From: Planctomycetota bacterium
GTDB taxonomy: Bacteria > Planctomycetota > UBA8742 > UBA2392
DNA: 64,000 bases
Direction of reading: 5' to 3'
Assembly (NCBI GenBank): GCA_027493625.1
Contig: JAOSKM010000001.1
Coordinates: 897,489 to 961,488 of the forward strand
The notes under the pieces: model-generated
The model's input: the letters and a program-made list of their open reading frames with translations, nothing else
Told to the model about the DNA's origin: nothing
Database searches by the model: none
Made by a program: the position numbers and the translations under genes
Part shown: positions 50,041 through 58,033 of the stretch, in pieces
Layout of the letters: the number at the start of each line of letters is the position of its first letter
Position numbering within the stretch: position 1 is the first letter of the stretch

Positions 50041-52020
50041 CAGCCAGCGTTTCAGCCAAGCGAACACTTCGCCGTACCAGTGCAGGCTGTTCTGCGGCTT
50101 CAGGATCCAGTGGTTCTCGTCGGGGTAGACCACCAGGCGCGCTTCCAGCTTCTGGGCGTGGTAGGCGTTGTAGGTCTGCAAGCCCTGCGTGTAGGGCACG
50201 CGGTAGTCCTGCTCGCCGTGGATCACCAACATGGGCGTCTTGAACCCCTTGCTGTGGCGCATGGGGTTGTAGCGGTCCAGCCCTGCCTGGTCGCCCCAGG
50301 GCTCGCCGCCGAGCGCTTTTTCACGGCCGGGCGTCACGTCGCGGGCGTACTGGGCCTGCAGGTCGCTGACGCCCGCGTGGTTCACCAGGCACTTGTAGCG
50401 CGTCGTCTGGGTGGAGATCCAGCTGGCCATGTAACCGCCGTAGCTGCCGCCCGCGCAGGCCATGCGGTCCGGGTCCGCCAGGCCGCGCTCGACCAGGTAA
50501 TCCGTCGCCTTGTCGATGTCCTCGAACGGCCGTTTCCCCCACTCGCCCATGATGCAGCGGGCGAACTCGTTGCCCCAGCCGGTGCTGCCGTGGAAATTCA
50601 CCATCGCCACCAGCCAACCCTGTGCGGCGAAGGCCTGCGCGCACCAGCGCCAGTGCCACTGGTCGCCGAAGGTGCCGTGCGGTCCGCCGTGGATCAGGTG
50701 CACCAGCGGCAGGCGCTTGCGTTCAAGCCCCGGCGGGAAGAGCAGCCACATCTGCACGCGTTCGCCGCCTGCGCCCTCGAAGTAGTGCTCTTCGGGCTGA
50801 GCAAGCTGCAACTCGCCCAGCAGCGGCCTGTTGAACTGGCTCAGTTGCTTCTCGCGGCCGTTGAGCGTCACGCTGACAACTTCCGGCGGGCTGAGGTGCC
50901 CCTGCTTGGTGGTGTAAATCGTGTCGCCGCGAACTTGCAGGCCCGCGTACCAGCCGCCGCGGATCAGCTGCCGCGGCTCGACTTCGCCGGGTGATTCCAC
51001 GGCGCGCTTGAAATCCAGTGTGTAGATGGCGTTAGCGCCGCGGTCCTCGGCCAGGAATGCCACGCGGTCACTGCCCGCGAACTCCCAGCTTTCGGCCGAG
51101 TGGTCCCAGGGCTCCGTCAGCACCACGTGTTTGCCGCTGGCAAGCTCGTGGGCCACCAGCCGCACCTTGTCCGCGTAAAACTCCGGCTCGTGCTGCATGC
51201 CGTGCAGCAGCCAGCGGCCGTCGGGAGAGTAACGCGGCCGTGTGGCGTGGCTCAGTGTCCAATCGCTGATCAGCTTCGGCTCGCTGCCGTCCAGCCTGAG
51301 CCGATACACGCCGCTGATCAGCTCATGGTAAGGCGGCTCGCTGCGCACGGCCGTGAAGGCGAGCTCGCTGCCGTCGGGCGCGATGTCCCAGCTGCCGGTT
51401 GCGTCCATCAGCGGAAACAGTCGTTGCAGCTTTGGCGTGAGGTCTTTCAACTCTCGGGTCTGCAGGTCGAGCACGAAGACGTGCTGGAAGGGCTCCTCGC
51501 ACACCCAGCGGTCCCAGTAACGGTAGAAGCGGTTTTCGCTGACCTTGGCTTTGACCTTGGACTCCTTGCGGCGCCTGGCTTCCGCAGCGGTGGCTTCGAG
51601 CGTCCAGTGGCCCTCGTAGAGCGGCGACAGGAAGGCGATGCGCCGTCCGTCGGGGAACCAGTGCGGGTCTGAAACACCCAGCGGCAGATCAGTCAGCCTG
51701 ACCGGTTCTCCGCCGTCGAGGGGCATCAGCCAAAGCTGATTCTTCTCGGCGCCGTTGGCGTCCTTGTCGGCGGGTGCCTTGCGCACGAATGCCAGTTGTG
51801 TGCCGTCCGGGCTGATTGCGGGCTGGCTGGCGGAGATGTCGCCGGTCAGTGCACGCAGGCGTTCGCCCTCGCCAACCCAAAGGCGCGTGCTGCCCTCATT
51901 TTTGGCGATGTCGTAGCTGGTGACGGGCACGACGTAACGCTTGCCCTGTGGTTCCGGCTGCGGGCTACCCACGCGAGGCAGGCGCCACAGCAGCTCCGGT
52001 GTTAGTCGATCTGCGGTCAC
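50038..52020 (-). CDS. S9-family prolyl oligopeptidase/acylaminoacyl peptidase
   Basis: Start is GTG 52020 with AAGGAG 6 nt upstream. The 660-residue protein has an N-terminal beta-propeller (about 20-400; repeated PDG motifs such as ISPDGTQLAF, PDGRRIAFLS, SPDGRWLLHG) and a C-terminal hydrolase domain: HGGPHGTFGDQW (oxyanion region), GGSYGGYMASW (Ser near 525), HGEQDYRVP (Asp near 603) and DENHWILKP (His near 635). No signal peptide: cytoplasmic degradation of peptides is likely. Confidence 0.9.
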   Translation of the reverse strand: MTADRLTPELLWRLPRVGSPQPEPQGKRYVVPVTSYDIAKNEGSTRLWVGEGERLRALTGDISASQPAISPDGTQLAFVRKAPADKDANGAEKNQLWLMPLDGGEPVRLTDLPLGVSDPHWFPDGRRIAFLSPLYEGHWTLEATAAEARRRKESKVKAKVSENRFYRYWDRWVCEEPFQHVFVLDLQTRELKDLTPKLQRLFPLMDATGSWDIAPDGSELAFTAVRSEPPYHELISGVYRLRLDGSEPKLISDWTLSHATRPRYSPDGRWLLHGMQHEPEFYADKVRLVAHELASGKHVVLTEPWDHSAESWEFAGSDRVAFLAEDRGANAIYTLDFKRAVESPGEVEPRQLIRGGWYAGLQVRGDTIYTTKQGHLSPPEVVSVTLNGREKQLSQFNRPLLGELQLAQPEEHYFEGAGGERVQMWLLFPPGLERKRLPLVHLIHGGPHGTFGDQWHWRWCAQAFAAQGWLVAMVNFHGSTGWGNEFARCIMGEWGKRPFEDIDKATDYLVERGLADPDRMACAGGSYGGYMASWISTQTTRYKCLVNHAGVSDLQAQYARDVTPGREKALGGEPWGDQAGLDRYNPMRHSKGFKTPMLVIHGEQDYRVPYTQGLQTYNAYHAQKLEARLVVYPDENHWILKPQNSLHWYGEVFAWLKRWL

Positions 52021-52079
52021 GGCGAACTCCTTGCCTTGAAGCTAACCGGTCCCGCGTGGCTGTCTATCCCCGGAAAGAA

Positions 52080-52105
52080 GAACGCCCGGCCGAGGCCGGG
52101 CGTTC
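52080..52105 (-). terminator. Terminator of the OmpA-family gene
   Basis: 12-bp perfect stem GAACGCCCGGCC / GGCCGGGCGTTC with a 2-nt loop; on the minus strand it is followed by TTCTTTCC. Confidence 0.85.
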
Positions 52106-52123
52106 GATCAGGGTGTGCGTCTG

Positions 52124-52888
52124 CTATTTGCTGACCTGCGCGCCGGGCAGGGCGCCGATGCTCAGTGCGTCGGCGTCGCCGAGGTAGACTTCGACGCGAC
52201 GGTTGCGCTGCTTGTCCTTGCTGGTGTTGCCGCTGTTGACAGGCCAGAACTCACCGAAGCCGGCGACGAATACGCGATCCTGCGGCACGCCCTGGCTGAC
52301 CAGGAAGTCCTTCACCGCCATGGCGCGCATGGTGCTCAGGTGCACGTTGTCCTTGATGCCCTTGGCGGCCAGTTTCTTGACCGGGTCGGTGTCGGTGTGG
52401 CCGTCGACGCGCACGAACAGGTTGGGGTCGGACTTCACCTTCTTGCTGATGATGCCGGCCAGTTCGGTCAGCTTCTTCTTGGTGTTGTCGGTCAGGTCCC
52501 ACGAGCCGCTCTTGAACAGCACGCCGCTGTCGTCCATGCGCACGCCCACGGCGCCGCCGGACTGGACGAATTCCCAGTTGTCATTGCCGCCCAGGCCGGC
52601 ACCCCAGATGTCCTGGATGCGCTTGACGATCTCGTTCTCGTCGTACTGCGGCTTGGCCTCGGCCAGCGCCTTCAGCTCTTTGATGCGCGCCTCCTGCGAA
52701 GCGGTATGGCTGCGAAGTTTGCTGATCTCGCCGTCCTGCCGCTCGATCTCAGCGCTCAGGGTGGCGTTGGCCTTCTGCTCAGTCTCCAGGTGCTTCTGCA
52801 CCCGGTTGAACTCGTCCAACGAAACGCAACCGCTGCCAAGCAGCGCCGTCACGGACAGGGCGACAAAGGACATTCCGATCTTTTTCAT
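52124..52888 (-). CDS. OmpA-family peptidoglycan-binding lipoprotein
   Basis: 254 residues. Start ATG 52888 behind GGAG. Lipobox LLGSGCVS gives a lipoprotein; residues 25-90 are a coiled coil; residues about 115-245 are an OmpA/MotB C-terminal domain (VLFKSGSWDLTDNTKKKL, VRVDGHTDTDPVKK, RAMAVKDFLVSQGV, KQRNRRVEVYL) with the Asp and Arg that hold diaminopimelate. It tethers the outer membrane to peptidoglycan, in the manner of Pal. Confidence 0.92.
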   Translation of the reverse strand: MKKIGMSFVALSVTALLGSGCVSLDEFNRVQKHLETEQKANATLSAEIERQDGEISKLRSHTASQEARIKELKALAEAKPQYDENEIVKRIQDIWGAGLGGNDNWEFVQSGGAVGVRMDDSGVLFKSGSWDLTDNTKKKLTELAGIISKKVKSDPNLFVRVDGHTDTDPVKKLAAKGIKDNVHLSTMRAMAVKDFLVSQGVPQDRVFVAGFGEFWPVNSGNTSKDKQRNRRVEVYLGDADALSIGALPGAQVSK

Positions 52889-52998
52889 GGCTACTCCAGG
52901 CGAGTTAGGAAGCGGTCAGGTGTTGGCGCGCGCACAGGCAGCACCGTGCTGCTTGATCGGCAGCCGGCGACGGGGGCATTCAGCAAAAAACGGGAAAA

Positions 52999-53919
52999 TC
53001 ACTCGCCTGCGTGTTTCACACGCTCGCGTTCCTTCTTCTTGTTCTCGCGTTCCGCGGCTTCCTGGATGCGGATTTCAGCGCGGATCGCGCGGGACAGCTC
53101 ATCCAGCTTTTCATCCAGCCGTGCATCCTCGCTGTCCTTGGCGAGCGCGTCAGCCAGTTTCGCGTCGTCCTCGGAAAACGCGCGGGGGTAGTCTTTCTGC
53201 AGCGCCAGCAGGTCGTCGGCAGCCTTGCGCCGCTCGGACTTTTCGTCGCTGCGCCTGACGCGCTTGAACTTGGCGCTCTTTACCCGGGCCTCCACCATGC
53301 CCTGGCAGGCCAGCTTCAGGTCGTCCTTGGCCTGTGTCGTCAGCCGGTTCAATGCGCTGTCGCGGGCGGCGATCACGTCGTCGAAGCGCTGCTCGGTGAT
53401 GATCGCGCTGCGATCACGCGCCACGAACATCAGCTCCACGGCGGCGTTCTGGGCGGGGTAGCCGCCCAGTTTCAGGTGCTCGATCAGCAGGTCCCAGAAT
53501 CGCCCGGTGCGGCCTTCGCCCTCGGCATCCTGCTCCATCGCGATGAAGTCGCGGGCCACCCGCAGCTTGTCGGCTTCTTCCACGTCGCCCGCCGGCGTCA
53601 GTACGGGCCTGCCCACGACACTGTAGCCGCCTTCCGCGAGTTTCTTGAGCGCGAACAGGCCGCGCACCGCCTGGTCCTTCTTCAGCAGTTCGGGATCGTT
53701 GTAGAACACCACGACGTCCGTGAGCTTCTGCTCTCCGTGCAGCACGCTTTCGATGTTGAGCTCCACGCGGGTCGAAGCCCGCATCCTGGTGCGGGTCGCG
53801 CTGGCCACGCCCTGTACGATCAGGTCACTGTTGGCCAGGATCACGCGGCCGAAGTTCGACTCGTAGGCCGCGCAAAGCGGCGCTGCGAACAGCAGCAGGA
53901 TCAGCAGCAGGCGGATCAT
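52999..53919 (-). CDS. Exported protein of unknown function with coiled-coil C-terminus
   Basis: 306 residues. Signal peptide (LLLILLLFAAPLCAA). Residues about 20-100 look like a small beta domain (ANSDLIVQGVASATRTRMRA, VVVFYNDPELLKKDQAVRGL), then an alpha-helical region; the last 60 residues are highly charged (ENKKKERERVKHAGE). Overlaps the M16 gene by 4 nt (ATGA), so it is likely co-expressed with the protease and may be its partner. Confidence 0.65.
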   Translation of the reverse strand: MIRLLLILLLFAAPLCAAYESNFGRVILANSDLIVQGVASATRTRMRASTRVELNIESVLHGEQKLTDVVVFYNDPELLKKDQAVRGLFALKKLAEGGYSVVGRPVLTPAGDVEEADKLRVARDFIAMEQDAEGEGRTGRFWDLLIEHLKLGGYPAQNAAVELMFVARDRSAIITEQRFDDVIAARDSALNRLTTQAKDDLKLACQGMVEARVKSAKFKRVRRSDEKSERRKAADDLLALQKDYPRAFSEDDAKLADALAKDSEDARLDEKLDELSRAIRAEIRIQEAAERENKKKERERVKHAGE

Positions 53920-56660
53920 TCGTCCTCGGGTGTCGGGGTCTCCGGAGCGGGGGTGATTTTCGTGACGGGGCCGGCAAGGACCTCGACCATCTGGCCGGGC
54001 ACCAGGTACTTGCGCGCCACGCGCTGCACGTCATCCGCGGTCACGGCTTCCACGGCCTTCACGTACTTGACCAGGTGATCGAAGCCGAGCTTGTAGCGTT
54101 CCATGTTGATCAGCATGCCCGCGAGCTGACCGGTGGTCTCGACGTCGAACACGAAGCTGCCCTTCAGGTAGTCCTTGGCCGAGCTGAGCTCTTCTTCACT
54201 GACCGGCTGGTTGCGGACTTCTTCCAGCAGTTGGTACATGGTCTTGAGCGCCAGTTCGACGTTTTCGGGGCGCGTGCCGATGTAGCCCAGGAATGCGCCG
54301 GGGTACAGGCCGGAGCCGCCGGTGATGTTCGCGTAGGTGCTGTAGGCCAGGCCCATCTCGTCGCGCAGCTTTTTGCTGAAGCGGTCGGTGAAGCCGGGCG
54401 AAGTGCCCAGGATGTTGTCCATCACCAGCAGCGCGTAGTAATCAGGGTTATCGCGCGTAATGCCCAGCGTCTGCAGACGTACGACCACCTGGTCCTTCTT
54501 CGGGTGGTCGATCAGGATGCGTTTGCGCGTGGGGTCAACGCGGGCCGGGTCGAAGTTCTGGAAGCTGAACAGCTGCTCGCCCTCCAGCTTCGCCGGGCGC
54601 TTGAACTCGAAGGTCGGGAAGGTCAGCGGAGCATCCGGCTTCTTCCAGCCGCCGAGCTTGAGCTCGATCTGCTTCAGCATCTCCGCGCTCTCGAAGTCCC
54701 CCACCGCCGACAGGATGCAGTTGTCAGGCCGGAAGTAGCGCTGATGCCACTTCACGACGTCGGCTTGCTGGAACGACTTGACATTGGCCGGGCTGCCGTC
54801 GGCCGGGCGGCCCAGCGGGTTGTCGGGGCCGTACAGCGACGCAGAGGCCGCGTTGCGGGCGAACCAGCTGGTTTCGTTCTTGTTGCTCTCGAGCGTCGCG
54901 AGTACCTGCTCGCGGGCCAGCTCGATTTCTTCCTTGGGGAAGGTCGGGTAGGCCAGGCACTGGGTCAGCATCTCCAGGCCCGTATCCCGGTGTTCCGTCA
55001 GGACACGCACGGAAACGCCGTCGCTCTCCACCGTCAGGTTGCCGCCGATCATCTCCATCGCCTCCGCGATCTGCTGCTTGCTGTAGTCGCGGGTGCCGGT
55101 GTCGAGCAGCCAGCCCGTGAACTGCGACAAGCCGTTTTCGGCGGCCGACTCGCCGCTGCGCCCGGCCCGCACACTGGCGCTGACGGAAATCACCGGCAGG
55201 CCGCGGCGCTCAAGCAGCAGTATGGTCAGGCCGTTGGGCAGCACATGGCGCTTGACCGGCAGGGCGCCTGGCGCGGCATCGGGGCCCGATGATCCGCTGC
55301 TGCCGGGTGACAGCTCGGGCACCAGCCAGCCGGTGACAGCGTTCTCCGGCTGCAGGTAGGTTTTGGCCACGCGCCGGACATCTTCGGCGGTGACGGCGCG
55401 GATCCGCTCGGGGTACTGCAGGGTCACGCGCCAGTCGCCGTGCACGGTCTGCGATTCGCCAAGCGCGCTGGCAAGGCTGCTGGCGCTTTCCTGGGCGAAC
55501 ACCTGGCGGCTGATGAAGCGGTTCTTGGTGCGCTGCAGTTCGGTCTCGGTGACGCCATCCTCGATCAGTTTGCGGATCTCATGCTCGATGGCGGCCGTCA
55601 ACTCATCGCGTTCGCGGCCGTCGGCGAGCTGCGCCCAGACGTACAGGCTGCCGGCCAGCATCTGGTCCATGTGCCCCGCGCTGATGGCGGTGGCGATGCG
55701 CTGCTCCTCGACCAGCGCGCGGTACAAGCGGCTGGTGACGCCGCTGCCGAGGATCATGCCAAGCACGTCCAGAGCGGCGGCGTCGGCATGGCCGGCGCGG
55801 ACCGTGAGAAACTGGCGACCGAGCTCGATGACCTCGGCGTCGCCCTTGACTTCGAGCTGCTGGGGACCCTTGAAGCTGATCTCGCGGTACGCGGGGCGCT
55901 TGACCTCGGGGCCGCGCTCCAGGCCTCCAAAGAGTTCGGTCACCGTGGGCAGGGCTTCATCCATGGTGATGTCCCCCACCAGCACCAGCGTGGCATGGTT
56001 GGGGTGATAGTGGCGGTCATAGAACAGGCGCATGTCGCGGCGGGTGATGTCCTGCACGTCCTGGGGCCATCCCAGCACCGGGTGCGAGTTGGGGTGGGTG
56101 GCGCCGAAGAGGCGAAGTTGCATCTGCTCCCAGAGCTGGCTGCTGGGGTCGTCGGCGCTGATGTCCGACTCGGACTGCACCACCTTCTTCTCGGAGTCGA
56201 ACTCGGTTTCCTCCAAAGTCAGGTGCCGCATGCGGTCGGCCTCGATCTTCAGCGCCTCCTTGAAGCGGCTCTTGGGAAGCTCAAAGTAGTAGGCCGTGTA
56301 GTCATTGCTGGTGAAGGCGTTGTTGCTGCCGCCGTTGCGCACGGTGACGGCGTCTACCTCGCCTACTTTGTAGTTCTTGCTGCCCTTGAACATCATGTGT
56401 TCAAGGAAGTGCGCCATGCCGGTGTTGCCCGGCGTCTCGTCGATCGCGCCGACCTGGTACCAGACATAGCTGCTTACCAGGGGCACGCCCGGCCGGTTCA
56501 CCACCAGCAGGCGCAGACCGTTGTCGAGCACGTGCTCGGAGACATCGAGGCCCGGTTTGGCCGGGGCGGGAGCTTCCTGGCTGACGGCAAGGGTGGAAAG
56601 CAACCCGACCAGCATCAGGGTAAACAGTGACTTGCGAACGAGGTTGGCACGCACTTGCAC
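53916..56660 (-). CDS. Exported M16-family double-domain zinc protease
   Basis: 914 residues. Signal peptide (SLFTLMLVGLLSTLAVSQ). First M16 unit: DNGLRLLVVNRPGVPLVS, HFLEHMMFKG (HxxEH, zinc), EKKVVQSESD (distal Glu). Second unit (about 480-890): LPNGLTILLLERRGLPVISV without HxxEH, so it is the inactive half that completes the clamshell. Similar to PqqL/insulinase-like proteins that degrade peptides in the periplasm. A linker rich in Ser/Gly/Pro joins the halves. Confidence 0.9.
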   Translation of the reverse strand: MQVRANLVRKSLFTLMLVGLLSTLAVSQEAPAPAKPGLDVSEHVLDNGLRLLVVNRPGVPLVSSYVWYQVGAIDETPGNTGMAHFLEHMMFKGSKNYKVGEVDAVTVRNGGSNNAFTSNDYTAYYFELPKSRFKEALKIEADRMRHLTLEETEFDSEKKVVQSESDISADDPSSQLWEQMQLRLFGATHPNSHPVLGWPQDVQDITRRDMRLFYDRHYHPNHATLVLVGDITMDEALPTVTELFGGLERGPEVKRPAYREISFKGPQQLEVKGDAEVIELGRQFLTVRAGHADAAALDVLGMILGSGVTSRLYRALVEEQRIATAISAGHMDQMLAGSLYVWAQLADGRERDELTAAIEHEIRKLIEDGVTETELQRTKNRFISRQVFAQESASSLASALGESQTVHGDWRVTLQYPERIRAVTAEDVRRVAKTYLQPENAVTGWLVPELSPGSSGSSGPDAAPGALPVKRHVLPNGLTILLLERRGLPVISVSASVRAGRSGESAAENGLSQFTGWLLDTGTRDYSKQQIAEAMEMIGGNLTVESDGVSVRVLTEHRDTGLEMLTQCLAYPTFPKEEIELAREQVLATLESNKNETSWFARNAASASLYGPDNPLGRPADGSPANVKSFQQADVVKWHQRYFRPDNCILSAVGDFESAEMLKQIELKLGGWKKPDAPLTFPTFEFKRPAKLEGEQLFSFQNFDPARVDPTRKRILIDHPKKDQVVVRLQTLGITRDNPDYYALLVMDNILGTSPGFTDRFSKKLRDEMGLAYSTYANITGGSGLYPGAFLGYIGTRPENVELALKTMYQLLEEVRNQPVSEEELSSAKDYLKGSFVFDVETTGQLAGMLINMERYKLGFDHLVKYVKAVEAVTADDVQRVARKYLVPGQMVEVLAGPVTKITPAPETPTPEDE

Positions 56661-56742
56661 GTCTCCATTACCGGTATGGGCGCCCGTCCCGGGGCGCCCA
56701 CTGGATTATCTACGGTTATGCGCCGCGGGAACAGCAGGCGAA

Positions 56743-57177
56743 CTACCTTCCCAGGAAGAAACGATCCGAGGGCAGTTCGCGGTCGAGTTCAAAATCGACT
56801 ACCGCTCGCTCGCTGCTGGGGGTCACCGCCACCCAACGCACCTGGGGCAGGAAGCCCGGAGCGGACACCCGGAACAGTTCGGGCTTTCCGGTTGCCTCAA
56901 TGGTTACGTCGCTGGTCGGCGTGTTGCCGACGGCCACCCACACGCCTTCGTCGTTGTACCACTCCACCAGCGCGCCGGCCGGGTTGCTGCGGATGGTGGC
57001 GCCGGCCTTGGGCGCGGTGTAGTCGTAGTAGTGCTGGGCGGCGCGCTCGGCCGCGATTTCGCGTTCATAGCGCGGGTTGAAGCCGACCTCGCCGACCTGG
57101 GTGCCGCGGCCCTGGGCCGCGCAACCGGCCAGGATTGCCGCCACGCAAACGGGAAGCAACAGACGCACGAATGCCAT
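56743..57177 (-). CDS. PEGA-domain lipoprotein
   Basis: Start is ATG 57177 (upstream codons lie over a promoter). 144 residues; lipobox AAILAGCAAQ. The PEGA domain is seen as IRSNPAGALVEWYNDEGVWV and GNTPTSDVTIEATGKPELFR, VSAPGFLPQ. PEGA domains are surface-exposed beta repeats in envelope proteins. Monocistronic. Confidence 0.8.
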   Translation of the reverse strand: MAFVRLLLPVCVAAILAGCAAQGRGTQVGEVGFNPRYEREIAAERAAQHYYDYTAPKAGATIRSNPAGALVEWYNDEGVWVAVGNTPTSDVTIEATGKPELFRVSAPGFLPQVRWVAVTPSSERAVVDFELDRELPSDRFFLGR

Positions 57178-57212
57178 GTCAGGAATCCGCAATTGCCTTC
57201 GGGGGTAGGCCC

Positions 57213-57240
57213 AGCATAGCGCCCGGGGCGGGCGTGTAAA
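57213..57240 (-). promoter_or_regulatory. Promoter of the PEGA lipoprotein gene
   Basis: Minus strand: TTTACA (57240-57235), 16-nt spacer, TATGCT (57218-57213), about 36 nt before ATG 57177. Confidence 0.5.
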
Positions 57241-57271
57241 CGATGCGCTTGGGCCCGCCATGACGGAACGG

Positions 57272-58024
57272 TTACTTGCCGCCTTCGCGCCGGCGTTCTT
57301 CTTCCGCGCGGGCGGCATCGAGCGCACCCTTGTCGATCTTGCGGGTCTGCATCTTGAGCCGGCTCTTGGCCAGTTTGACGATGCTTTCCGCCACCTGGTC
57401 CGGGCTGAGCTCGCTGGTGTCAAGCTCCACGGCATCCAGCGCCTTCTTCAGGCCGCCCAGTTCGCGGCCCATGTCGAGGTAGTCGCGCTTGGAGACGTCC
57501 TCGAGCACTTCTTCGTAGGTGGTGTCGGAGCCTCGCTGCTTCAGCTCGGCGAAGCGGCGGCGCGCGCGCACTTCCGGCGTGGCGAACATGTAGACCTTCA
57601 GGCTGGCGTTCGGGAACACCAGCGTGCCCTGGTCGCGGCCTTCCGTTACGAGATTGCCGGTTTCGCCGATCTTGCGCTGCATCTCGACCAGGTAGTTGCG
57701 CACCTGCATCACGTCGGCGACGTAGTGGATGTTGCGGGTGACTTCAATGGTGCGGATCTTGTCGGTGACTTCCTCATCACCCAGGAACACGCGCATGGGG
57801 CCGTCCAGCGTCAGCTCGACGCGCAGCACCAGGCTTTCCAGCGCCCCGGCGATCTCCTTCGGCTGATCCAGGTGGATGCCCTTGCGCATGCAGTGCAGGG
57901 TCACGGCGCGGTACATCGCGCCGGTATCCAGGTAGCGCAGGCCGAGCCGCATGGCGCACAGCCGCGCGATCGTGCTCTTGCCAGCGCCCGAAGGGCCGTC
58001 GATTGTGATGATGTTGCCAGACAT
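57272..58024 (-). CDS. cmk: Cytidylate kinase
   Basis: 250 residues. P-loop DGPSGAGKST, LRYLDTGAMYRAVTLH (CMP site), TEGRDQGTLVFPNA (EGRD, with Gln where Ile is usual), and RRRFAELKQRGSDTTYEEVL (LID). It phosphorylates CMP/dCMP. The C-terminus carries an extra 25 charged residues. AGGGGGG lies upstream of the ATG, 10 nt after the LptC-like gene. Last gene of the operon. Confidence 0.93.
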   Translation of the reverse strand: MSGNIITIDGPSGAGKSTIARLCAMRLGLRYLDTGAMYRAVTLHCMRKGIHLDQPKEIAGALESLVLRVELTLDGPMRVFLGDEEVTDKIRTIEVTRNIHYVADVMQVRNYLVEMQRKIGETGNLVTEGRDQGTLVFPNASLKVYMFATPEVRARRRFAELKQRGSDTTYEEVLEDVSKRDYLDMGRELGGLKKALDAVELDTSELSPDQVAESIVKLAKSRLKMQTRKIDKGALDAARAEEERRREGGK

Positions 58025-58033
58025 GATGCCCCC

